This document shows positions 29,402 to 37,992 of a stretch of DNA of 64,000 nucleotides, piece after piece. The stretch is from the NCBI GenBank assembly GCA_037178625.1, contig CM074132.1:2666001-2730000 (forward strand), written 5' to 3'. A model generated the notes under the pieces. It saw only the letters and a list, made by a program, of their open reading frames with translations. It was not told the origin of the DNA and made no database searches. Made by a program: the position numbers and the translations under genes. The stretch's first letter is position 1. Every line of letters begins with the position of its first letter. This DNA is from Skeletonema tropicum. Its lineage: Eukaryota > Bacillariophyta > Thalassiosirophyceae > Thalassiosirales > Thalassiosiraceae.

Positions 29402-30889
29402 TCATTTCTTCCCAAGCTTTCTGCGTTTGGCCCTCGTCTTGACTCTTTGTGCAATCGATCCATCATTCTGCTCTACCTCAGAAAGGTTTGTCTTCAAGTC
29501 TGCACTACTCTGTGCCATCAGCAATGCTACTTGTTCTTTCAACTTCCTATTTTCCTCCGATAGAGCAGCATTGTCTGATTCCAGCTGCTCATTCTTGATT
29601 CTGGTTTCTTCCTCCCTTTTCTTGAGTGCGTCGTGATTGATTTGGAGCCTTTTGGCTTTTGATGACAACTCGAGTCTCTTACGGAAAAGTTTGCATGTCA
29701 AGATTTTGTAAATTGCCGTAAGCACCTCCTTCGATTCAGGGTGATATGTTGAACCCATAAGCTTGGAAAATATCAGCGGCACAAGGCTGATGTCAAAGTG
29801 CAGGAACATGGAAGGGTCGATGTCGTCATCATACGCGAGGAGGGTGAATAGCTTTCTACATGCTACCTCACCTGTTTCCCGCAGTTCACCATAACTCATA
29901 AAATTTATGAACGATAGGCGCTGAAGCTTTTTCTGCAAGGCAGATCTAAAATGAACACTCTGACTTTCACCAACCATGATTTTTCGAATAGTATGGTTAG
30001 ATGTAAGAATCTTTTCAAAGCTTGTTGAATCACAGATCACTGCAATCAGCGCAGCGTTCCCTTTATCACCAATTGGATTGTCGTACAGGTGTAAATTCTT
30101 CAATTTCCTGTTTAATACTAGAGCTGGTGCCGACTCTTCAATAAGTTTTGAATCTATTCCACATCGCTCGAGACACAATTCTCTTTGACGGGGATGTCCA
30201 CTGTCAAATAACACCGAAAGGGCTGTGGCGTTTGCTGCCGTCGAGTCCAACATGTTGAAGCGTAGATCAAGTACTTTCAATTCCTTCAGTTGACGTCCCC
30301 CCAATATGAACGGGGATAAATCGTTTATTGCACAGCTTTTCAAGTGGAGCTCCGTAATGGGGGAACCTGCTATGGCCTTTACTAATACGTCTAACCCCTT
30401 CGTTCCAAAAGCATTGTCTGAGAGATCGACATGCAAAAGTCTAGGAAATGGAGTCAGGGCAAGGTATCCCATGATGTGACCCGTCAATGATGTATCACCA
30501 ACATTAAGGATCTTCTCCAATAAATAGTGCTTTTCGAGATAACTATTCGACTCGTTTTGTTCATGCTGACCCACAAGTCTCGAAAATAATTTCTTCATCT
30601 TCTCCTCAGATAGACCACATTCTTGGAGTGATATATTCTTCATGTGTAAATTTCTCCACAGATAGAATCCAATGCGGTCACACACGTCTTCAGTTAGATT
30701 TCCGTATTCCCTTGTACTGAGCATGCAAAAATTGGGATCGTTTTGCTTCACTTTGTACACCTGCTCTCTGAAGAGTGAGCGGTAGCTGCGGTAGCCACCG
30801 AACACAGCAAGGTCTTCTGCCACATCAAACCGAATCTTTTGCTTTTGAACCGTCGTCAAATCGATTAAAGGGATATTATTGTCATCCAT
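29402..30889 (-). CDS. Leucine-rich-repeat (RNI-like) protein with C-terminal coiled coil
   Basis: The 495-residue single-exon protein has several ribonuclease-inhibitor-like leucine-rich repeats between about residues 90 and 300 (LLHVDLSDNAFGTKGLDVL, ITELHLKSCAIND, LKVLDLRFNMLDS, LKNLHLYDNPIGDKGNAAL). Residues about 410-465 form a coiled coil (KKREEETRIKNEQLESDNAAL). The C-terminus is strongly basic (RVKTRAKRRKLGKK), a likely nuclear-localisation signal. LRR arrays of this kind mediate protein binding; RNI-like families are much expanded in diatoms. No catalytic domain is present, so a scaffold or regulatory nuclear role is only an inference. Confidence 0.8.
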   Translation of the reverse strand: MDDNNIPLIDLTTVQKQKIRFDVAEDLAVFGGYRSYRSLFREQVYKVKQNDPNFCMLSTREYGNLTEDVCDRIGFYLWRNLHMKNISLQECGLSEEKMKKLFSRLVGQHEQNESNSYLEKHYLLEKILNVGDTSLTGHIMGYLALTPFPRLLHVDLSDNAFGTKGLDVLVKAIAGSPITELHLKSCAINDLSPFILGGRQLKELKVLDLRFNMLDSTAANATALSVLFDSGHPRQRELCLERCGIDSKLIEESAPALVLNRKLKNLHLYDNPIGDKGNAALIAVICDSTSFEKILTSNHTIRKIMVGESQSVHFRSALQKKLQRLSFINFMSYGELRETGEVACRKLFTLLAYDDDIDPSMFLHFDISLVPLIFSKLMGSTYHPESKEVLTAIYKILTCKLFRKRLELSSKAKRLQINHDALKKREEETRIKNEQLESDNAALSEENRKLKEQVALLMAQSSADLKTNLSEVEQNDGSIAQRVKTRAKRRKLGKK

Positions 30890-31114
30890 CGGGCAGATTG
30901 ATGTACTCCTTCTCTTATGTACAGGCTAACGTTCACCAATGATCTTCAACTCGACGTTACTGTTTGTTAGATTGTCCTAACAGAGGACACGGACCTCTTC
31001 TTCAAGCCTGGCCTCCAGCCAATGATTAATATCAGTATTCCCGTTGCAAAGTGCCTTCAAGAGGATAGTGCATAAGTATGGTAGCTGGCACTTTCAACTT
31101 ACACGAATTGATGA
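30890..31114. other. Short intergenic region left of the 807-bp element
   Basis: Upstream region of the LRR gene. The last 8 bp (31107-31114, attgatga) are the left target-site duplication of the mobile element. Confidence 0.5.
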
Positions 31115-31921
31115 TAGGCCTGGGGAAAAATACAAAATGGATATGGCCAAATCCTGTCAAAATACAAAAAAAAATATATTCGTGACTGCTCACGTATTCC
31201 CACGTTGTTTGTGGTATGTTTAGTCACGAGTCACTCATCCCTTCCACAGCCCTTAAACCGCGCTCGTCGTGCGGGAAGCCGACAATCTGGAAATACTGCG
31301 ATGACTGTTCCCTCCAATGAAGCGCTGGACATTGCGTTGGAAAAAGCGAAGAATGATGATGCTGAAAAGGAGAAAGCATACAAAGATGCAGATGCCAGCA
31401 TACAAGACTTCCTGACTGAGAACTATTGTATGTAACTTATGAGGATTTTATATTTTATGCATATTGGAATGGAAGCAGTGCGATGACAGTGGCGTTGTTA
31501 CCGCAAGAATTTTACCTACTTGTCTCTAGTAGCTCGTTTTGTGGTGGACATCCCAATCACAAGCGCATGAGTCTTCAGCCAAGTCAAGTTTATCATCGAA
31601 ACAATTGGTGAGAGTGGGCTTCATTTCAAGAGACACTCGAGCTTCGTCTGATGGAAAGTGTGAATAAGTATGATTGATTTGTTGTACTTTAATTACTCTT
31701 AATAAGATAAGCTACATAATGTTTGTGTCCATTTTTTGGTCCATTTGAATCATCTCCTCCAGCATCGTGGCAACTTTCTTTTTGTATCATCTTCTACGTC
31801 TTGTACGTAGGAACCAATACAAAATCGCTAAACTGTAGCGATTTTGTATTTATTTTGTATTTTTGTATTTCTCAAATCTCCAGATGCCCGAAATACAAGA
31901 TTGTATTTTTCCCCAGGCCTA
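31115..31921. mobile_element. 807-bp hAT-like non-autonomous transposon with 8-bp TSD
   Basis: Perfect 21-bp terminal inverted repeats taggcctggggaaaaataca(a) occupy 31115-31135 and 31901-31921. They are flanked on both sides by the identical 8-bp duplication attgatga (31107-31114 and 31922-31929). An 8-bp duplication is typical of the hAT superfamily. The interior has no transposase; it contains a 76-residue plus-strand frame at 31205-31435 that ends in a helical acidic peptide (LDIALEKAKNDDAEKEKAY) and an AT-rich right portion. The element is probably mobilised in trans. Confidence 0.88.
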
Positions 31922-31940
31922 ATTGATGATGGAATGAGTA

Positions 31941-32667
31941 CCCTAATTTATGGTGGTAACGAGACTAGTCTCGTTTTGGATTTTTCCTTAGTCTCGTTAC
32001 CAAGGCCACCTCGAGAAACTAGTCTCGTTATTGAAAAGTGGTCTCGTTATTAAAAAATGGTCTCGTTATGGCTTAACCTATCTATCCTCCTACTTCCACA
32101 CCCAAGATTGATCTCTTTCACAGTCTTCGTTGCATCATATTTTTCTTTTTTCAGATCTTCAAACACCTTCTCGGCGCCCATTCTCATGACTAGCTTCGAG
32201 TCATCAAACCAGGACATGAGGGTGTCGTCCGGCACAAGTTTGAGGTGCTCGACATGTGTTACTCCTAGTTTCTCAATCCCATTCGTTACTGCTTCATTAA
32301 TTTCAAGCCCATGTGTAATAAACCAATTCTTAACTTGAGTTGTGATCATGGTGGCTAAATTATTCCTCCTTATTATTTTGATACTATTGTAAGTGAGCAA
32401 TGCAATGCGATGCGATGCAATGCAATGCAACGCACGCAGATGCGATGAAATGCAGAAGTTTGCGCCGGCTCGGACGGTCGGACGGATGGCCGGGGCTGTT
32501 CTGTGTTGATCTTGTAAAGACTTTTCTCAAAAGGGAGAAACTTCTCACAAAAAAGATGCCAATCTCTAGTCTCGTTATGGCCCTTGCCGGACAGTCTCGT
32601 TATCAAAAGAGACCCGATCACTAGTCTCGTTTTCTCGAAGTGGTCTCGTTGCCACCATAAATTAGGG
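31941..32667. mobile_element. 727-bp TA-flanked transposon with subterminal repeats
   Basis: Terminal inverted repeats of about 25 bp (ccctaatttatggtgg[t/c]aacgagac) lie at 31941-31965 and 32643-32667 with TA at each outer edge (31939-31940, 32668-32669), as for Tc1/mariner-type insertion. Near both ends the 7-mer tctcgtt recurs in the same orientation (about 9 copies between 31969-32070 and 32571-32650), like transposase-binding subterminal repeats. One small gene (32050-32349) lies inside. A gatgc/aatgc microsatellite sits at about 32398-32452. Confidence 0.82.
32050..32349 (-). CDS. Small SAM-like-domain protein inside the TA-flanked element
   Basis: The 99-residue frame starts at MITTQVKNWFITHGLE; a longer reading to 32430 starts within a microsatellite and is unlikely. 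Residues 5-68 look like a sterile-alpha-motif-like helical bundle (WFITHGLEINEAVTNGIEKL, VTHVEHLKLVPDDTLMSWF). A Lys/Glu-rich segment follows. The gene occupies most of the left half of a 727-bp mobile element and shows no transposase motif. It may be a captured host exon or an accessory element protein. The call rests on composition and the hydrophobic pattern, not on a confirmed homologue. Confidence 0.5.
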   Translation of the reverse strand: MITTQVKNWFITHGLEINEAVTNGIEKLGVTHVEHLKLVPDDTLMSWFDDSKLVMRMGAEKVFEDLKKEKYDATKTVKEINLGCGSRRIDRLSHNETIF

Positions 32668-32764
32668 TATTTATTGTTCATACTTAGATTGTAATGAGTA
32701 CCGAAGTCCTAGAGAAGTAAGTACGCATGCTAGTTGACAACAAAAAATAATAATGATGTATGTA

Positions 32765-32915
32765 TGAATCCGAACGAATCCCCCCGGGATAGAATTTTGG
32801 CTGCCTGAGATCTGAGGACTTATCTCCCCCTGTGTCAGCTAGTAATTATTTAGTGTTATGAATTAGGGGGAATAACATTTTTGGCTGGGCTGAGATTTTT
32901 AGGGGGGGGGGGTTG
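32765..32915 (+). repeat. Diverged dispersed repeat, copy 2
   Basis: Aligns with the reverse complement of 17826-18002 (shared attttggct, cctgagat, ccctgtgtcagcta, tttttggct). No coding potential. A G9 run near 32,903 lies at its right edge. Confidence 0.6.
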
Positions 32916-33317
32916 GGTGATGCTGAGTTGGGGGGACGGATAGCAAGACAAGTGTAATCCGCCGATAAAAGCGAGTGATAAATTCATTACGAAGGAGAGG
33001 TGACAAAGAGCTGTTGGTTGAGCATGTATGTGAGCCATCAATCACCCAGCTACCAGCCAGGCTAGGCGGGGAAATGGAATTGAGGCGAGCGAGAGCATAC
33101 ATACTTCCAACATGAGCTATTCTACTGTTGATTTTCCTTTAAAATTTCTGTTATATTATTATTCTACTGTTGATTTTCAAGACATCAGGCGTAAGAAGGA
33201 AGTCTTGTCATTGATGAAGAGCCAATGTAGTAAAATCATATTTGTAATAATGTACTAAAACACTTAATTAACGAACATATACAGCGCATCACTTCTGATG
33301 AAAATACTCATCACCTC
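32916..33317. other. Intergenic region
   Basis: AT-rich interval downstream of the long low-complexity gene. A 17-bp direct repeat ttctactgttgattttc occurs twice (near 33,119 and 33,163). No gene seen. Confidence 0.4.
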
Positions 33318-35999
33318 TCATTTACCTCCACTTTCGGGAGTAGAATACGACCACGAACACGACCCAACCGTATCCGTCATACTCGGCACGCTACCGGAAA
33401 CACTACCTGACGATGTACTACCACCTTTCTGTTCCACGAAGCAACTTCTACGACTTAAAGGTTCGAATACGTCCTCAAGTGAGTTCGACCTCAGCCTAGT
33501 TTCAGTTCTAACTTCATCTTGATGATTCTCATCCTGTTCTCGTTGCTGTTGCATCATCAGCAGTTGTTCCTCATCATCAATACCACCCTCACTATCACTC
33601 TGTGGAACATCATGTTCACTATTATTGACATCACGCATTCCGCTCCACCGTAACGTAGCTTCTGTATCCGCCTTCTTTTCTTCCTTGAACGATCGTTTTT
33701 TGGCAGAAACATTGGGATCAAAAATGCTCTCTACTGCAGTATGAAAACTATCATCTGCAGTTCGATCGCTATAACTTCTTCGAGTGTGGGAATCGTTTTC
33801 GACGCTATTATTAGATTGAGACGAAGGTGATGTGAGCTGAAACTTCTTGAGGATATCCATTTTGTTATCAAAGCTTCCATTGCTACTACCACCACCACCA
33901 CTTGAGGGATTTGAAGAAAACGATGACGAAAATCTACGCTTATCAGTAGTAGTTCTTCTAGGTCGATCTGCTCGTTCTTCGTGGAAAGATTTGGACTTGA
34001 CATACGGAGGAACGACATCTAATTCTTCATCCTCGTCAATCTTGGTAATCGAATCTTGAAGAATCGATTCAACCCTGGAAGAGGAATGGATCTGACGTGA
34101 TGGCGACGACGTAGCAGTAGGAGGAGGTGGAGCAGCAGTAGCATGCTCCGACGAGACATCCCCTTCACTCAAACCACCACCACCATCCTCCTCCGCAACA
34201 GTCGTCATTTCTCCAAACTCACGACGATATCGTAACAACTCTCGTAACAACCCCCCAATCTCAGACTCCAACTTGTCAATCTGATTACCTTGAGTCATGG
34301 TCAGCTCATTCAATCTGTGATTCTCACTCTGTAAGTTTTCAATCAGACGAGTTAGCTGCACACGAGACTCTCGTGGTGCATCTTGCAAGTGATTGTACAG
34401 AGTTTCCTTATCAAGGTATCGTGGTGTGGATGAATTCTGACGCTGAATCTGTGGTGGTTGCAGTTGTTTGCTAGTAGTAGTATTCGGAGGAGTTTGGAAT
34501 GATGACGAATTATGATTGTTGTTGTTGGATGATGGTTCCGAGGAGGTGGTGGCGAATAATGACCCCGAGTTGAGAGATGATGACGTCGTAGGGGAAGTAG
34601 AGCTGCTGTGGAAGGAGCGAGATTTTTGATTCTTGAATATTTCGGAAGATTCGTGTCTATCCATTGCATCCATCCTTAGTAGAGACTTGCTTCGACGTGG
34701 TGGATGTTGCTGCTGTGCGGCATTATTATTATCATCATCATAACTAACAATCTGCCTACTTTGTTGTTGTTGTTGTGACGGACCACCCGGTGCCGAAGAA
34801 CTTTTCCTCTGAAATGCCATAATCTTTGCAATGGACTGTGCCAATTCCAAATCTGGATGTTCGGCTGCAATGGCGTTTAGCTGTTCCTCGTCAAAGTTGT
34901 TTGGTTGTTGTTGACGAGGCACTGTTACGTTGAGGTGATCACCACGGTTTGGCTTTTTTGGACTTGTGGAGGAGCGTCGTCGCTGCTCCTGCTGCTGTGG
35001 ATCATGGTGATTGAAGCCACCACTATTTGTACGACCAGATGTTGTAGCAGCTGTCACTACTCGCCGTATCTGAGGAATATGGCCCTGACCAACAACATCA
35101 TCCGGGGATGATGACAATGCAGCAGCATTATTGGACTCTCGCTTAACTACCGAAGAGGGAGTCAAGGGGGTCATGATAGAAACATTGCATTGAGTGAAGC
35201 CAGTCTCTCCCACCATGAGTTTCAACGGTGTTTGATGATGCTGTGGCTGTTCCTGATGAACAGCAGCGACAGAAGAGGGTGCAGATGGGTCATGCTGCTG
35301 CTCTTGAAGATGATGCTGAGGATGATGATATACCTGCATCTGCATCTGCTGATTCTGAGGATGATAAACCTGCATCATGTTCTTTGGAACATGCTGCTGC
35401 TGCTGCTCCATCCTATGAAACTCTCGTCCCCTCTGCTCATCAATTAACTTTTGCAAATTTTGATGAGCCGAGAAGGAATTCTTGGCTAGATTGGCTGCTA
35501 TGACGGCACGTTCTTCACTTGACGATGGACTGAGTTCATCGACGTTGTTGTTATTCGTTGATGGGATGTTGTTGACATTGGCGACAGTAGTCTGTCGTTT
35601 CATCATGGGAGCAGAGCTTCGTCGTTGTTGAGGTGACGAGAATGGATGATGATGCTGTGACGACTGCTGCGGTGCCTGTTGTCCATTGTTGTAATTGAGA
35701 CCAGATGCAGACTTATTGTGAGCACTTCTCGAGAGAGGTGTCGGATCACGTTCTCCTCGACGAGGACGCTGCTCCATCTGCTGTTGAATGTGTGCTGATA
35801 GAGACGATTGACCGCTACTGCCATTGTTCCCCTGACGCCGACTGAGGCTCCTCGACCTTGATCTTGACTTTGGTCTTGAGCTGCTTCTGATGCCATTGCC
35901 AGCATTATTGGGATGACTGCTCATGCCGATGTTGTTGTTGTTTCTTCCTCCTCTCATTCCCGAAGAACTGCGCGAGTTGCCGTACGGAGGATGCATCAT
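33318..35999 (-). CDS. Long low-complexity (Q/N/S/H-rich) protein with a short coiled coil
   Basis: The 893-residue single-exon frame is dominated by Gln, Asn, His and Ser homopolymer-like tracts, with Arg/Ser-rich dipeptides near the N-terminus (RPKSRSRSRSLSRRQ). The only ordered segment is a predicted coiled coil at about residues 535-600 (LTRLIENLQSENHRLNELTM, QIDKLESEIGGLLRELL). Several Arg-x-x-Ser sites are present. Intrinsic disorder suggests a condensate-type or scaffold protein. I recognise no family. The frame is long and free of stops in a region of biased composition, which supports a true gene. It lies head to head with another protein of the same style, separated by a Mutator-like element. 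Confidence 0.7.
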   Translation of the reverse strand: MMHPPYGNSRSSSGMRGGRNNNNIGMSSHPNNAGNGIRSSSRPKSRSRSRSLSRRQGNNGSSGQSSLSAHIQQQMEQRPRRGERDPTPLSRSAHNKSASGLNYNNGQQAPQQSSQHHHPFSSPQQRRSSAPMMKRQTTVANVNNIPSTNNNNVDELSPSSSEERAVIAANLAKNSFSAHQNLQKLIDEQRGREFHRMEQQQQHVPKNMMQVYHPQNQQMQMQVYHHPQHHLQEQQHDPSAPSSVAAVHQEQPQHHQTPLKLMVGETGFTQCNVSIMTPLTPSSVVKRESNNAAALSSSPDDVVGQGHIPQIRRVVTAATTSGRTNSGGFNHHDPQQQEQRRRSSTSPKKPNRGDHLNVTVPRQQQPNNFDEEQLNAIAAEHPDLELAQSIAKIMAFQRKSSSAPGGPSQQQQQSRQIVSYDDDNNNAAQQQHPPRRSKSLLRMDAMDRHESSEIFKNQKSRSFHSSSTSPTTSSSLNSGSLFATTSSEPSSNNNNHNSSSFQTPPNTTTSKQLQPPQIQRQNSSTPRYLDKETLYNHLQDAPRESRVQLTRLIENLQSENHRLNELTMTQGNQIDKLESEIGGLLRELLRYRREFGEMTTVAEEDGGGGLSEGDVSSEHATAAPPPPTATSSPSRQIHSSSRVESILQDSITKIDEDEELDVVPPYVKSKSFHEERADRPRRTTTDKRRFSSSFSSNPSSGGGGSSNGSFDNKMDILKKFQLTSPSSQSNNSVENDSHTRRSYSDRTADDSFHTAVESIFDPNVSAKKRSFKEEKKADTEATLRWSGMRDVNNSEHDVPQSDSEGGIDDEEQLLMMQQQREQDENHQDEVRTETRLRSNSLEDVFEPLSRRSCFVEQKGGSTSSGSVSGSVPSMTDTVGSCSWSYSTPESGGK

Positions 36000-36410
36000 A
36001 TTGTCGAACGATGGATGATGATGTTCTCACTCACGTATTATCAACAACATAGCCACAACAAGAACTCTGCAGCATGATCAATATAGTATGTCGGTTCTTC
36101 CTCCGACGCTGCTTTTCTTGGTAATACTACTGCCCTCTTGCTATTTCGTTTGCTTCTATTGTATTGTACGCACTCGCACGCACTCAGGAGGGCTATTGAA
36201 AGAGTCAAAATTTCGTTGGAGTCACGCACCAGCCTTGCAAAACCAACACTTTCCTCCCTCCAAAATCACATGCGCCCAAAATTAGGCCCAGTCAATTTGC
36301 ATACCACTGGGCCTTTGAGAACAGGCGCATGTAATCACAAGAAACTGAGAAGACCCTTTTGAGTGCCGTGAAAAGACTGTCGGGGGGTTCTCTTGACATT
36401 CGTTGTGGTA
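36000..36410. other. Upstream region of the low-complexity gene
   Basis: Contains the promoter side of the minus-strand gene and ends with the 9-bp target duplication gttgtggta (36402-36410). Nothing else recognisable. Confidence 0.4.
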
Positions 36411-37568
36411 GGCAGCCATAATCATATAGCGCCGTTTCTCAATAATCATATAGCGCCAGGTACATGTATGTAATTCCTACATACGTAAGGTGGCCCTTTC
36501 TCACACAACGCTCGCACTTAACCGCTTCAACGCTCAAATTTTTTTTTGCCCGCCACGCATCATCAACTCACAACACACACACATGCCCAATTGAAAACTG
36601 TGTTCGCAGATAGTATCAGTACCGTTAGCGAGACTAATCAGTACCGTGTTAGCAAGACTATGGGTTATCTCTTACCTCTACCTGCTGCTTCAATCCTACT
36701 GTACGAATGGGTCCAATGGGCCAGCCGAAATCTTCGAGCTCACATAACTCAGCTTCCAGAAGGAGTTTCGAAAAAATTCTTCCTGCTACGCCACGCGCCG
36801 GAATTAGTAGCGTGGCGTAGCTGAGCCCAAATTTTTATTTTTTTATTTTTTAGTTGACTTAAGTGAGCTCGAATGAATTTCAGGTAAATAGGGTTAAATA
36901 AGGATAGACAAAATTAGTCTTGAAAAATCGTCAGAAACCGGTACCTAAATATAATTCCTACGCATTAGGAATATTAATTGACTCGACTCCCAAAAATGGT
37001 CATCTAAAGACACATTCACCATGGTGAAATCAGCTCCCTACGACCTGCCATATCTCGGCAACTACATGGGCGTTGACCCTGATTCAAGGCGTCAATGTTA
37101 TTATTTTGGTCCGCAGAAGCTCATTGATACCTTACTTGTCCACTAACTCCCGATATTGACGGAAAAGTGTCCCATTGAACCCATTCGTACAGTATATACC
37201 TACTTATCGTACTTACTACGCAAACTTTGGTGACGGGTGACGTATCTTTCATAAGTACCTGAGACAAACTTCAAAAAGAGAAAGGATGATAAGGACGAAA
37301 CGTATCGTGGATTGCCGCTTCCGCTGTTCGAGTACCGCTAATGGTAGTGAAGTCCCATTTCATATGTAGGAGTGCCGTTTATGTGCCGGAGAGGAATGTA
37401 AGACGGGTGGAATGATGGTGGTATAAAGTTTCATGCGGGGCATTTGACAAAAGTGAGAAATGTGCGAGCGTTGTGTGAGAAAGGGCCACCTTACGTATGT
37501 AGGAATTACATACATGTACCTGGCGCTATATGATTATTGAGAAACGGCGCTATATGATTATGGCTGCC
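36411..37568. mobile_element. 1158-bp Mutator-like element, 107-bp TIRs, 9-bp TSD
   Basis: Terminal inverted repeats 36411-36517 and 37462-37568 are 107 bp each and appear identical, beginning ggcagccataatcatatagc. Both sides carry the same 9-bp duplication gttgtggta (36402-36410, 37569-37577). Long TIRs plus a 9-bp duplication are the hallmark of MULEs. The interior lacks a transposase. It holds a hairpin gctacgccacgcg...cgtggcgtagc (near 36,790-36,825), an inverted pair around actgtacgaatggg (near 36,700 and 37,180), a 92-residue frame (36546-36824) and a 41-codon frame (37021-37146) that might be captured host sequence. TIR identity indicates recent activity. Confidence 0.9.
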
Positions 37569-37582
37569 GTTGTGGTAGAGAC

Positions 37583-37662
37583 GTGGATTGGTGCGAACAC
37601 CGGGAACTTGTGGTGCGAACTCGTGGATTGGTGCGAACACCGGGAACTTGTGGTGCGAACTC
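37583..37662. repeat. Two tandem copies of a 40-bp unit
   Basis: Exact tandem copies starting gtggattggtgcgaacaccg at 37583 and 37623, immediately right of the Mutator-like element's target duplication. Confidence 0.95.
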
Positions 37663-37992
37663 TTCAAAGCACACACAAAACAACCCTCGAGGGTTCAAGA
37701 CAGGCACACACAAAACAATAGGAGTAATCCCGAGCCACATGTATTTTTCATATAATACTTTTTGTTTTGGGGGGATTGGATTCACTCTGGAAACTCTTCA
37801 TAACAACAAACCGCGAACTATAAAACGGCATGACAAATAGGCAGCATAGCAGTGGACACTCTTTGATCGTGTTCCTTGCCTTGTGACTGTGACTTCGTTT
37901 TTGTCCATTAAGAAAAGGAACACTAATACCACCTACAATCAAGGAGCGATTCGATTCGCCACAATAAAGGCCTTCCTTGACATAATTCTGGA

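Noticed and set aside
36546..36824. 92-codon frame in the Mutator-like element as a host gene
   Set aside because: It lies wholly within the element and has no recognisable domain, so it is described with the element only.
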